Part shown: piece by piece, positions 18,570-24,942 of the stretch | Position numbering within the stretch: the first letter of the stretch is position 1 | Layout of the letters: every line of letters starts with the position of its first letter | DNA from: Oscillospiraceae bacterium | GTDB lineage: Bacteria; Bacillota; Clostridia; Oscillospirales; Acutalibacteraceae | Direction of reading: 5' to 3' | Length of the DNA: 40,292 nucleotides | Assembly (NCBI GenBank): GCA_015066015.1 | Contig: SVPE01000018.1 | Span: 1-40,292, forward strand | Translations under genes and position numbers: made by a program | Notes under the pieces: model-generated | What the model saw: only the letters and a program-made list of their open reading frames with translations | What the model was told of the DNA's origin: nothing | Database searches by the model: none

Positions 18570-18827
18570 ATGGTTAAAATTATATTGAATATCGAGGGAA
18601 TGGCTTGCAATATGTGCGAGGCTCATATGAATGATGCTGTACGTAAGGCGTTTGACGTAAAAAAAGTTACCTCATCACACAAAGACAAGGAAACTGTAAT
18701 AATTGCAGAAAATGATATCGAAGATGCAAAAATCAAAGAGCTCGTGGCTGAAACGGGTTATGACCTCAAGAGCATCTCAAGAGAACCTTATGAAAAGAAA
18801 GGTCTGTTCTCATTTTTAAAGAAATAA
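18570..18827 (+). CDS. Heavy-metal-associated (HMA) domain protein, CopZ-like
   Basis: This 85-residue protein carries a ferredoxin-fold HMA domain over most of its length. The motif 'GMACNMCEAHM' (about residues 11-21) supplies the CxxC pair that binds Cu(I) or another soft metal in copper chaperones and P-type ATPases. I chose ATG 18570 because AGAGGG lies 7 nt upstream; the longer ATG 18552 lacks a site. A basic and aromatic tail follows the domain ('EKKGLFSFLKK'). No transporter or regulator lies next to it. It stands alone between terminators, with its own operator-bearing promoter, so metal-controlled expression is likely but unproven. Confidence 0.8.
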   Translation: MVKIILNIEGMACNMCEAHMNDAVRKAFDVKKVTSSHKDKETVIIAENDIEDAKIKELVAETGYDLKSISREPYEKKGLFSFLKK

Positions 18828-18843
18828 GTCAGAACAAAACAAA

Positions 18844-18868
18844 AAACCGTCGGGATTTCCGACGGTTT
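18844..18868. terminator. Bidirectional terminator between converging genes
   Basis: AAACCGTCGG (18844-18853) pairs perfectly with CCGACGGTTT (18859-18868). On the minus strand it is followed by a T-rich run (the A-rich tract just left of 18844), so it should end nagB transcription well. It also lies 16 nt after the HMA stop. Confidence 0.8.
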
Positions 18869-18883
18869 AATTATTAATCGCTA

Positions 18884-19612
18884 TTATTTAGAAAGCTTTG
18901 AAGCAGCTGCTTTGTCGATGAAGATTGTTACATCATCATGCTGCTGAAGGATTGAAGCGGGGCATTTGGGAGTAACTTCGCCTTCGATCATACCCTTAAC
19001 TGCATCTGCCTTGCCTTCGCCTGTTGCAACGAAAACAATTTTCTTTGCTCTCATAATGCTGCCGATACCCATTGTCATAGCATATCTCGGCATCGGAACA
19101 TCGCCGAAGAACTTCTGATTTGATGCGATTGTGCTTTCTGTAAGCTTTACTTTGAAAGCTTCATCTGTGAACTCGTCAGCGGGTTCATTGAAACCGATAT
19201 GGCCGTTTGTGCCGATACCTAAAATCTGAATATCAATTCCGCCTGCGTTCTTGATTGCTTCTGCATAACGAGCACTTTCAGCTTCGGGATCCTCAACATT
19301 ACCGTCAAGGAAGTTTATATTGTCGTCAGAAAAATCTGCTCTGCCGAAAAGGTTGTCAACCATAAACATATAGAAGCTGTTTTTGTCTTCTTTGGGAAGA
19401 TCACAGTATTCGTCAAGGTTGAATGTTGTAACATCTTTGAAAGATACGTTACCTTTTTCGTATTCGCTTACCATTTTGTTATAAGTCGGAACGGGTGACA
19501 TACCTGTTGCAAAACCCATAACTGCCTTCGGATTAGCCTTTGCATAGTCAACGAGTACCTGACCCATTGCTTCGCCGATTTCCTGTTCATTGTTAAAAAT
19601 CTTTACTTCCAT
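18884..19612 (-). CDS. nagB: Glucosamine-6-phosphate deaminase
   Basis: NagB converts glucosamine-6-phosphate to fructose-6-phosphate and ammonia, feeding amino sugars into glycolysis. The 242 residues are the normal length. Hallmarks are 'FATGMSP' (phosphate binding), 'FNLDEY' with the catalytic aspartate (about residues 67-72), and 'GIGTNGHIGFNEP' (about 137-149) with the catalytic His and Glu. The start is supported by GGAGGT nine nt upstream of the ATG at 19612. It diverges from the TIM-barrel isomerase genes across a 183-nt spacer with promoters on both strands. No nagA or PTS gene lies next to it. Confidence 0.93.
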   Translation of the reverse strand: MEVKIFNNEQEIGEAMGQVLVDYAKANPKAVMGFATGMSPVPTYNKMVSEYEKGNVSFKDVTTFNLDEYCDLPKEDKNSFYMFMVDNLFGRADFSDDNINFLDGNVEDPEAESARYAEAIKNAGGIDIQILGIGTNGHIGFNEPADEFTDEAFKVKLTESTIASNQKFFGDVPMPRYAMTMGIGSIMRAKKIVFVATGEGKADAVKGMIEGEVTPKCPASILQQHDDVTIFIDKAAASKLSK

Positions 19613-19647
19613 TACAAAATACCTCCGTATTTAAAAGTTCAATAGTT

Positions 19648-19677
19648 ATTATACCATATATAAATGCAAAACTGCAA
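19648..19677 (-). promoter_or_regulatory. nagB promoter
   Basis: On the minus strand TTGCAG (19672-19677), an 18-nt spacer and TATAAT (19648-19653) lie 35 nt upstream of the start codon. The -10 is consensus and the spacer is one nt long. Confidence 0.6.
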
Positions 19678-19701
19678 CTGTTTTATTACTGTTTTTTAAT
19701 A

Positions 19702-19765
19702 TTTATTGATTTTTCGGAAGAATATCTGTTATTTTATTGACTTTTGAAAAAATATCGGTTATATT
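19702..19765 (+). promoter_or_regulatory. Promoter of the isomerase pair, within a tandem ~31-bp repeat
   Basis: TTGACT (19737-19742), a 17-nt spacer and TATATT (19760-19765) form the likely promoter, about 30 nt before the start codon. A diverged copy lies 31 nt upstream: TTTATTGA occurs at 19702 and 19733, and each copy is followed by AATATC then GTTAT. The repeat could be a duplicated promoter or two binding sites for one regulator. Confidence 0.55.
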
Positions 19766-19795
19766 TAACCCAATAAGTTAAACGAGGTGTTAGTT

Positions 19796-20647
19796 ATGTT
19801 AAATTTCCCTATAGGCGTAATCATTAATTCATTCAGAACGGATATCCCCACTTCAGTTAAAAAAGCTGCTGAAGTCGGTGCTAAAGGTATTCAGGTTTAT
19901 GCTACAAAAGGCGAAATGTCTCCTGAAGAACTTGTTGGTGCAAAACGTTCCGAGTTCAAGAAGTTAGTTGATGATAACGGTCTTGTGATTTCAGCTCTCT
20001 GCGGCGACCTCGGTGGCGGCGGATTTATGCACGCTGATATTAACCCCGAAAAAATCGAGCGTTCAAAGAGAATTCTCGACCTTGCAAAGGAATTGGGTAC
20101 AGACGTTGTTACAACTCATATCGGTGTTGTTCCCGAAGACCCCACAGTTGAAAGATTTAAAATTATGCAGGATGCTTGCCGTCAGCTCGCTGAATATGCT
20201 GACAGCATAGAGGCTCATTTCGCAGTTGAAACAGGTCCCGAAACATCTGCAACACTCAAAATGTTCCTTGACAGCCTCGAGTCCCGCGGTGTAAGCGTTA
20301 ACCTTGACCCTGCAAACCTTGTTATGGTTACAGGTGATGACCCTGCAAAAGCAGTACATAACCTCAAGGATTATATCGTTCATACCCACGCAAAAGACGG
20401 TAAGAATCTTTATTATAAGAACCCCGATTTCATCTATGGCGTTGCAAAAGAGTTGGTAGAATCAGACCCCTCTTTCATCGAAGTACCGCTTGGTGAAGGT
20501 CAGGTTAACTGGAATGAATATCTCACAGCACTCAACGATATCGGCTACAAGGGCTTCCTTACAATCGAAAGAGAAGTCGGCGAAAACCCCGAAGCTGACA
20601 TCAGAAAAGCAGTTACATTCCTCAACGACACAATGGCTGCTTTATAA
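19796..20647 (+). CDS. Sugar phosphate isomerase/epimerase-like TIM-barrel protein
   Basis: This 283-residue protein fits the xylose isomerase-like TIM-barrel family (AP endonuclease 2 fold). Conserved strand-end motifs carry likely metal ligands: 'AVETGPET' (Glu), 'VNLDPANL' (Asp), 'VHTHAKDG' (His) and 'LTIEREVG' (Glu). ATG 19796 is 6 nt after GAGGTG; the upstream GTG 19787 overlaps that site. It lies 12 nt before a second protein of the same family, so the pair probably acts on one sugar or polyol pathway. The substrate cannot be assigned. Confidence 0.8.
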   Translation: MLNFPIGVIINSFRTDIPTSVKKAAEVGAKGIQVYATKGEMSPEELVGAKRSEFKKLVDDNGLVISALCGDLGGGGFMHADINPEKIERSKRILDLAKELGTDVVTTHIGVVPEDPTVERFKIMQDACRQLAEYADSIEAHFAVETGPETSATLKMFLDSLESRGVSVNLDPANLVMVTGDDPAKAVHNLKDYIVHTHAKDGKNLYYKNPDFIYGVAKELVESDPSFIEVPLGEGQVNWNEYLTALNDIGYKGFLTIEREVGENPEADIRKAVTFLNDTMAAL

Positions 20648-20659
20648 GGAGTGAGGACA

Positions 20660-21535
20660 ATGAAACTTGCAGTATCTACATACAGTCTTCACAGACTTGT
20701 TGACAGCGGTGAATATACTCACCGTGATTTGATAAAAATTGCCAAAGACATCGGCTTTGATGCTATCGAAACTACTGAAATTCACGCTGTTGACGGACTT
20801 ACGGTAAACGAAACAGCTCAGCTTTTCAGAGAAGAAGCTGACAAATATGATTTACCTGTCTGCAACTACACAGTCGGTGCTGATTTCATCACAGGCTCTG
20901 ACGGTGATATTGAAAAAGAACTTGAACGTGTTATAGAAATGGTTGATACGGCAGAGATTCTCGGTATTCAGGGTATGCGACACGACGTAACGAGAGGCTT
21001 TAAATCAAAGGCTGAACGCACATACAAGGGCTTTGATAATGTTCTTCCAAACCTTGCTGATTGTTGCCGTAAGGTAACTGAATACGCAGAAAGTAAGGGA
21101 ATCAGGACAATGGTTGAAAACCACGGCTATTTTGCTCAGGATGCGGACAGAGTTGAAAAGCTGGTCAACACGGTTGCTCACGATAATTTCGGACTCTTAG
21201 TTGATATGGGTAACTTCCTTTGTGCAGACGATGACCCGATTAAGGCTGTCGGTCAAACTGCTCCGTATGCTTTCCATGTTCACGCAAAGGATTTCCATAT
21301 AAAACCTGCTAATTCCATCGACCCCGGCATGGGCTTTATGATGACAAGAGGCGGTACTTATATCCGCGGTTCAATAGTCGGTCACGGTGATGTGCCTGTT
21401 CTTCAGTGCCTCCGAGCTTTGAAAAAAGCTGAATATGACGGCTATGTAAGCATCGAATTCGAGGGTATGGAAAATCCTCTCGACGGCGTAAAAATCGGTT
21501 ATCAGAACCTCCGCAGAATGTTGGAAATGATATAA
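20660..21535 (+). CDS. Sugar phosphate isomerase/epimerase-like TIM-barrel protein, second of a pair
   Basis: This 291-residue protein has the same fold family as its upstream neighbour but is clearly diverged. Likely metal-ligand motifs are 'MVENHGYF' (Glu), 'LLVDMGNF' (Asp), 'FHVHAKDF' (His), 'GHGDVPV' and 'VSIEFEGME' (Glu). ATG 20660 follows AAGGAG; GTG 20651 is an alternative start. It is co-transcribed with the preceding gene and ends at a strong terminator. The substrate is unknown. Confidence 0.8.
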   Translation: MKLAVSTYSLHRLVDSGEYTHRDLIKIAKDIGFDAIETTEIHAVDGLTVNETAQLFREEADKYDLPVCNYTVGADFITGSDGDIEKELERVIEMVDTAEILGIQGMRHDVTRGFKSKAERTYKGFDNVLPNLADCCRKVTEYAESKGIRTMVENHGYFAQDADRVEKLVNTVAHDNFGLLVDMGNFLCADDDPIKAVGQTAPYAFHVHAKDFHIKPANSIDPGMGFMMTRGGTYIRGSIVGHGDVPVLQCLRALKKAEYDGYVSIEFEGMENPLDGVKIGYQNLRRMLEMI

Positions 21536-21540
21536 CAAAA

Positions 21541-21566
21541 AAGCTCCTTGAAAAAGGAGCTTTTTT
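21541..21566 (+). terminator. Terminator of the isomerase pair
   Basis: AAGCTCCTT pairs with AAGGAGCTT around a GAAA tetraloop, followed by a T run ending at 21566. Confidence 0.9.
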
Positions 21567-21650
21567 AATGCAAAATGCAAAGTGCAGAACGCAGAACGTC
21601 GTGTGGACGATGCCCTCATCCGTTATAATTCAAAATTGGTTATAATAAAG

Positions 21651-21683
21651 CAATCTCATTTAATGAGGTTGATTTTTTGTTTT
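21651..21683 (+). terminator. Terminator-like hairpin just upstream of the first RNA element
   Basis: CAATCTCAT (21651-21659) pairs with ATGAGGTTG (21663-21671) around TTA, followed by ATTTTTTGTTTT. Its right arm overlaps the -35 of the next promoter. The stretch from 21567 to 21650 holds short repeated words (GCAAAATGCAAAGTGCAGAA) and no ORF I can support. Confidence 0.6.
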
Positions 21684-21697
21684 CGGTGTGGTAAAAT
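21669..21697 (+). promoter_or_regulatory. Promoter of RNA element 1
   Basis: TTGATT (21669-21674), a 17-nt spacer and TAAAAT (21692-21697) give a predicted start at about 21704, exactly where the first stem begins. The block TGTGGTAAAATGTTCT is shared with the promoter of element 2. Confidence 0.65.
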
Positions 21698-21703
21698 GTT
21701 CTC

Positions 21704-21859
21704 GCAACACCAATTTAATATCGAAGCACGGAAACGCAGACAATACCTTGGTAAAAGGTGTTGCCTCTTTTCTGCGTTTTTGTGCGTGATAGTTGGTGTT
21801 GCAATTGACTACGAGGATAACACTTTTTCGGCACACTCCTCGTGAGTGTGCTTTTTTTA
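21704..21859 (+). ncRNA. Structured non-coding RNA element, copy 1 (unrecognised family)
   Basis: The ~155-nt element folds into a rod. P1 is GCAACACCAA (21704-21713) with TTGGTGTTGC (21793-21802). P2 is a 15-bp stem, 21726-21740 with 21771-21785, including two G-U pairs. P3 is CAATACCTT (21741-21749) with AAGGTGTTG (21755-21763) around a GGTAA loop, followed by an unpaired CCTCTTT. A 3' tail with ACGAGGA leads into a terminator. P1 and P2 differ in sequence from copy 2 but stay paired, which is direct evidence for an RNA structure. I do not recognise the family. A 6S-like rod with a central bubble is one alternative. Confidence 0.7.
21831..21859 (+). terminator. Terminator of RNA element 1
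   Basis: GCACACTC (21831-21838) pairs with GAGTGTGC (21844-21851) around CTCGT, followed by a T run. The loop is complementary to the upstream ACGAG at 21811-21815. Confidence 0.85.
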
Positions 21860-21867
21860 TTTACTGC

Positions 21868-21896
21868 TTTACATTTATTTTGGCATGTGGTAAAAT
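21868..21896 (+). promoter_or_regulatory. Promoter of RNA element 2
   Basis: TTTACA (21868-21873), a 17-nt spacer and TAAAAT (21891-21896) lie immediately before the second element, whose first stem starts at 21901. Confidence 0.7.
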
Positions 21897-21900
21897 GTTC

Positions 21901-22060
21901 TTGCAGTACTAATTTCATAAAGTAATCGACAAGCAGAGAAAATACCTTGGTAAAAGGTGTTTCCTCTTATTCTCTGTTTGTTGAGTTGGAAGTTAGTACT
22001 GCAAAATTAACTTACGAGGACTAACACTTTTTCGGCACACTCCTCGGAGTGTGCTTTTTA
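21901..22060 (+). ncRNA. Structured non-coding RNA element, copy 2 (unrecognised family; possible leader of the next gene)
   Basis: It has the same architecture as copy 1. P1 is a perfect 12-bp stem, TTGCAGTACTAA (21901-21912) with TTAGTACTGCAA (21993-22004). P2 is 14 bp (21927-21940 with 21970-21983, two G-U pairs). P3 is AATACCTT (21941-21948) with AAGGTGTT (21954-21961) around GGTAA, then CCTCTTA. The tail with ACGAGGA (22014-22020) and the terminator match copy 1. The terminator ends just before the ribosome-binding site of the gene at 22078. The element may therefore be an independent small RNA, an attenuating leader, or both. Confidence 0.7.
22035..22060 (+). terminator. Terminator/attenuator of RNA element 2
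   Basis: GCACACTC (22035-22042) pairs with GAGTGTGC (22047-22054) around CTCG, followed by TTTTTA. Upstream CGAGGA (22015-22020) can pair with TCCTCG (22041-22046), partly competing with this stem. Confidence 0.8.
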
Positions 22061-22077
22061 ATTTTGCGGAGGTATTT

Positions 22078-22557
22078 ATGCGACGTTTTTTTCCACCTGT
22101 TTTATTTCTGATTTTCGTGATGCTTTTTACATATTTTTTCATTCCTGATGAGGTCGTTGAGATTACAGATACAACAGCTTCATCAACATCAAATCGTGTG
22201 AGTGTAAAATCAGATACAGATACGGATTGTAATTTATACAAAATAAATATTTCTGCAAATTGTATATCAAACAATTCCGTAGGAAAAGATTGGGTGCAAA
22301 TTTTCTCAATTAACGATCAGCAAATAAAAAACGGTGACAAAATCAGTATTTCCAAAGATATTTCCGAAGTTAATTTTAAAATCTACGTAGAAGAAAGTGA
22401 TGACTCACTACCTGATATTGCAACAAAAGAAATCATATTGAATTTAGAGAGTAAAGAAGCTACAACAACATCACTTATTGTAACGGAAAACAAGGGCAGA
22501 TTCAGCGGCAACACGGCAGAGTGGGAAATTACAGTTTCGACAGAAAAAGCAGAGTAA
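22078..22557 (+). CDS. Small membrane-anchored or secreted protein of unknown function
   Basis: This 159-residue protein begins at ATG 22078 behind GCGGAGG; an upstream GTG at 22051 lies inside the terminator and is unlikely. Residues ~4-22 ('FFPPVLFLIFVMLFTYFFI') form one hydrophobic segment, a signal anchor or uncleaved signal peptide. The rest is Ser/Thr/Asp-rich and looks beta-rich, with no family I recognise. There is no room for a promoter between the RNA element's terminator (ending about 22060) and the ribosome-binding site, so transcripts probably arise by read-through from the element 2 promoter. Confidence 0.65.
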   Translation: MRRFFPPVLFLIFVMLFTYFFIPDEVVEITDTTASSTSNRVSVKSDTDTDCNLYKINISANCISNNSVGKDWVQIFSINDQQIKNGDKISISKDISEVNFKIYVEESDDSLPDIATKEIILNLESKEATTTSLIVTENKGRFSGNTAEWEITVSTEKAE

Positions 22558-22664
22558 ATGGTATTGTGACAACGGACGGAGCTTTTTGTCGGTGTACTAA
22601 GACCGCAAAACTCTCAGCTCTTACAAAGCAGGGACAAGACTTACAAGAAGATAATTTTTTCAGA

Positions 22665-22700
22665 CAAGCATCGGTTTCGGTGCTTGTTTTGATTTTTATT
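22665..22700 (+). terminator. Terminator upstream of pyrH
   Basis: CAAGCATCG (22665-22673) pairs with CGGTGCTTG (22678-22686) around GTTT, followed by TTTTGATTTTTATT. It probably ends the transcript of the small protein at 22078. Confidence 0.8.
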
Positions 22701-22731
22701 AAAAAAATCTCATTAATTTATAAAATTATAC

Positions 22732-22760
22732 TTTACATAATGACAAGAATAAAGTAAAAT
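22732..22760 (+). promoter_or_regulatory. Promoter of the pyrH-frr-uppS cluster
   Basis: TTTACA (22732-22737), a 17-nt spacer and TAAAAT (22755-22760) lie 63 nt upstream of the pyrH start. Confidence 0.65.
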
Positions 22761-22823
22761 ATTATATGAAAAAGTTTAGCTTTTTGAAACTGAATATAGT
22801 CGTGAAAGGAAGTTGTTAAAGTT

Positions 22824-23528
22824 ATGGAACCTATTTATAAAAGAATACTTCTCAAGCTCAGCGGTGAGGTCTTGGCGGGTGCACAGGGTCACGGCATCAA
22901 TCTTGAAACCGTAAACAGCATTTGCTCCAAAGTCAAGGAGTGTGTTGATTTGGGTGTTGAGGTCGGACTTGTAGTCGGCGGAGGCAACTTCTGGCGAGGC
23001 AGAACAAGTGAAGGTATGGACAAAACACGTGCTGATCATATGGGTATGCTCGCAACAACAATCAATGCTTTGGCACTTGCTGATGCATTGGAGCAGTTGG
23101 ATGTTGAAGTAAGAGTTCAGACAGCGATTGATATGAAGCAGATTGCAGAACCTTACATAAGAAACAGAGCTGTAAGACACCTCGAAAAGGGCAGAGTTGT
23201 TATCTTTGGTTGCGGAACAGGTAATCCGTTCTTCACAACCGATACGGCAGCAGCTTTGAGAGCAGCTGAAATTGATGCTGACATCATCTTCAAGGCAACC
23301 AACGTTGACGGTGTTTACGACAAAGACCCCAACAAGTTTGATGATGCTGTTAAGTATGATGTATTATCTCATACCGAGGTTTTGGCAAAAGGCCTTAAAG
23401 TTATGGACTCTACTGCAGCTTCACTCTGCAGAGATAACGGCATAAAAATTCTCGTGTTCAATCTTGAAAATCCTGCAAACATTGTTACAGCAGTTTGCGG
23501 CGGTCAGATTGGTACATTGGTAAAATAA
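22824..23528 (+). CDS. pyrH: UMP kinase
   Basis: PyrH phosphorylates UMP to UDP with ATP, an essential step for RNA, DNA and cell-wall precursors. The 234-residue protein is normal in length for the amino-acid-kinase fold. 'RILLKLSGE' near the N-terminus and 'VGGGNFWRG' (about residues 50-58) are nucleotide-binding signatures. '[12 protein letters not shown]' and '[12 protein letters not shown]' (about 140-172) are typical of bacterial PyrH. It heads a run of housekeeping genes and is 16 nt upstream of frr. The usual upstream rpsB-tsf pair is not next to it here. Confidence 0.95.
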   Translation: MEPIYKRILLKLSGEVLAGAQGHGINLETVNSICSKVKECVDLGVEVGLVVGGGNFWRGRTSEGMDKTRADHMGMLATTINALALADALEQLDVEVRVQTAIDMKQIAEPYIRNRAVRHLEKGRVVIFGCGTGNPFFTTDTAAALRAAEIDADIIFKATNVDGVYDKDPNKFDDAVKYDVLSHTEVLAKGLKVMDSTAASLCRDNGIKILVFNLENPANIVTAVCGGQIGTLVK

Positions 23529-23544
23529 TCAGGAGGGATTTATA

Positions 23545-24099
23545 ATGGAAAAAGTATTTGCAACAACAAAAGAAAGAATGGATAAAACCATCAACGCGTT
23601 AAAAAATGAATATGCATCTGTAAGAGCTGGTCGTGCAACTGCAGCAGTTCTTGACAAGATCAAGGTTGACTATTACGGAGTACCCACACCCATCAACCAG
23701 ATGGCAGCAGTTTCCGTAGCAGAAGCAAGAGTGCTTACAATTCAGCCGTGGGATGTTTCCACACTTAATGCAATTGAAAAGGCTATTCAGACATCAGAAC
23801 TCGGAATTAATCCGCAGAATGACGGCAGAATTATCCGTCTTACTTTCCCTGCACTTACAGAAGAAAGACGTAAGGAACTTGTTAAGCAGGTTAAAAAGAC
23901 CGCAGAAGATTCAAAGGTATCAATCAGAAGTACAAGACGTGACAGCATTGAAGCTTTGAAGAAAATGGAAAAAGCTTCTGAAATCACAGAAGACGACCTC
24001 AAAAACGGCGAAAAGAAAATCCAGGACATTACTGATGAAAAAATCAAGGATGTTGAAAAGATTTGCGCAGACAAAGAAAAAGAGATTATGGAGATCTGA
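23545..24099 (+). CDS. frr: Ribosome recycling factor
   Basis: Frr works with EF-G to split post-termination ribosomes. The 184-residue protein has the full family length and typical motifs: 'ASVRAGRATAAVLDKIKVDYYG' region near residues 21-42, 'INQMAAVSVAEARVL' (~46-60) and 'PALTEERRKELVKQVKK' (~105-121). AGGAGG precedes the ATG. It lies between pyrH and uppS, as in many Firmicutes, with only 3 nt before uppS. Confidence 0.96.
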   Translation: MEKVFATTKERMDKTINALKNEYASVRAGRATAAVLDKIKVDYYGVPTPINQMAAVSVAEARVLTIQPWDVSTLNAIEKAIQTSELGINPQNDGRIIRLTFPALTEERRKELVKQVKKTAEDSKVSIRSTRRDSIEALKKMEKASEITEDDLKNGEKKIQDITDEKIKDVEKICADKEKEIMEI

Positions 24100-24102
24100 T
24101 TT

Positions 24103-24831
24103 ATGTCTGATATACCGAAATTTGATGTCTTGCCCGAACATATCGGGATAATAATGGACGGTAACGGACGTTGGGCAAAGCAGAGAGGTTTAAAACGCAC
24201 CGAAGGTCATAAAGAGGGTGCAAAGGTATTCAAACGCATATGCGAGTATGCTGCAGATATCGGAATCAAGTATCTGACCTTCTATGCTTTTTCAACGGAA
24301 AATTGGAAAAGACCGCCTGAGGAGGTGTCCGTTATAATGGACATCTTCAGAGATTATCTCGGCGAAGCGGAGGAAAGGCAGGAAGAAAACAGACAGAAGC
24401 AGCTCAGAATGAGATTTATCGGCATAAGAGAGGGTATCCCTGAGGACATTCAGATTCTCATGGATCAGCTTGAAAAAAACTCCGATGATAAAAATAAAAC
24501 CGTGGTTAATCTTGCAATCAACTACGGAGGCAGATCAGAGCTTGTAAATGCCGTTAAAAAGATAAGTAAAAAGGTAGCAAGCGGCGAGTTGTCAGCAGAG
24601 GATATTGATGAGGAGATGATTTCATCGAACCTTTATACTGCAAATCAGCCCGACCCGGATATTATCATAAGACCCAGCGGTGAATACCGACTTTCAAACT
24701 TTATGATATGGCAGGCTGCTTATTCCGAATTCTGGTATTCGGATGTGCTGTGGCCGGATTTTACGGAAGAACACTTGATTTCTGTTCTTCGTGATTACGA
24801 AAAGAGAAACCGTCGTTTCGGCGGAATTTAA
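24103..24831 (+). CDS. uppS: Isoprenyl transferase (undecaprenyl diphosphate synthase)
   Basis: UppS elongates farnesyl diphosphate with isopentenyl diphosphate to make the C55 lipid carrier for peptidoglycan. Of 242 residues, the signature 'HIGIIMDGNGRWAKQRG' (about 13-29) holds the catalytic Asp, 'FYAFSTENWKRP' (~66-77) follows, and 'IIRPSGEYRLSNFMIWQ' (~188-204) closes the active site. It is translationally close to frr. The 111-nt spacer to cdsA contains a hairpin, so separate control of cdsA is possible. Confidence 0.95.
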   Translation: MSDIPKFDVLPEHIGIIMDGNGRWAKQRGLKRTEGHKEGAKVFKRICEYAADIGIKYLTFYAFSTENWKRPPEEVSVIMDIFRDYLGEAEERQEENRQKQLRMRFIGIREGIPEDIQILMDQLEKNSDDKNKTVVNLAINYGGRSELVNAVKKISKKVASGELSAEDIDEEMISSNLYTANQPDPDIIIRPSGEYRLSNFMIWQAAYSEFWYSDVLWPDFTEEHLISVLRDYEKRNRRFGGI

Positions 24832-24843
24832 TTACAAAATGGC

Positions 24844-24913
24844 GAGGTGCAATGCATCTCACTATAGCCGTCAGTAATCGAGCTTTATTCTGTATTCGAT
24901 TGCCGACGGCTAT
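24844..24913. repeat. Two adjacent palindromic hairpins in the uppS-cdsA spacer
   Basis: GAGGTG (24844-24849) with CATCTC (24855-24860) forms a small hairpin. ATAGCCGTC (24864-24872) with GACGGCTAT (24905-24913), plus inner AATCGA with TCGATT, forms a larger one. Neither is followed by a T run, so they look like an intergenic palindromic repeat or a processing site rather than a terminator. Confidence 0.5.
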
Positions 24914-24942
24914 CGCAACAAAATGACAGAAAGAGGAAGCGT

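Noticed and set aside
21704..22060. 6S RNA, SRP RNA or tRNA-like identity for the paired RNA elements
   Set aside because: The rod with an internal bubble vaguely recalls 6S RNA, but I could not match the conserved bubble sequences. The SRP core motif and tRNA features are absent. A covariance-model search would decide.
22051..22077. GTG start at 22051 for the small membrane-anchored protein
   Set aside because: It lies inside the terminator stem. GCGGAGG sits correctly before ATG 22078, and the hydrophobic N-terminus fits the shorter protein.
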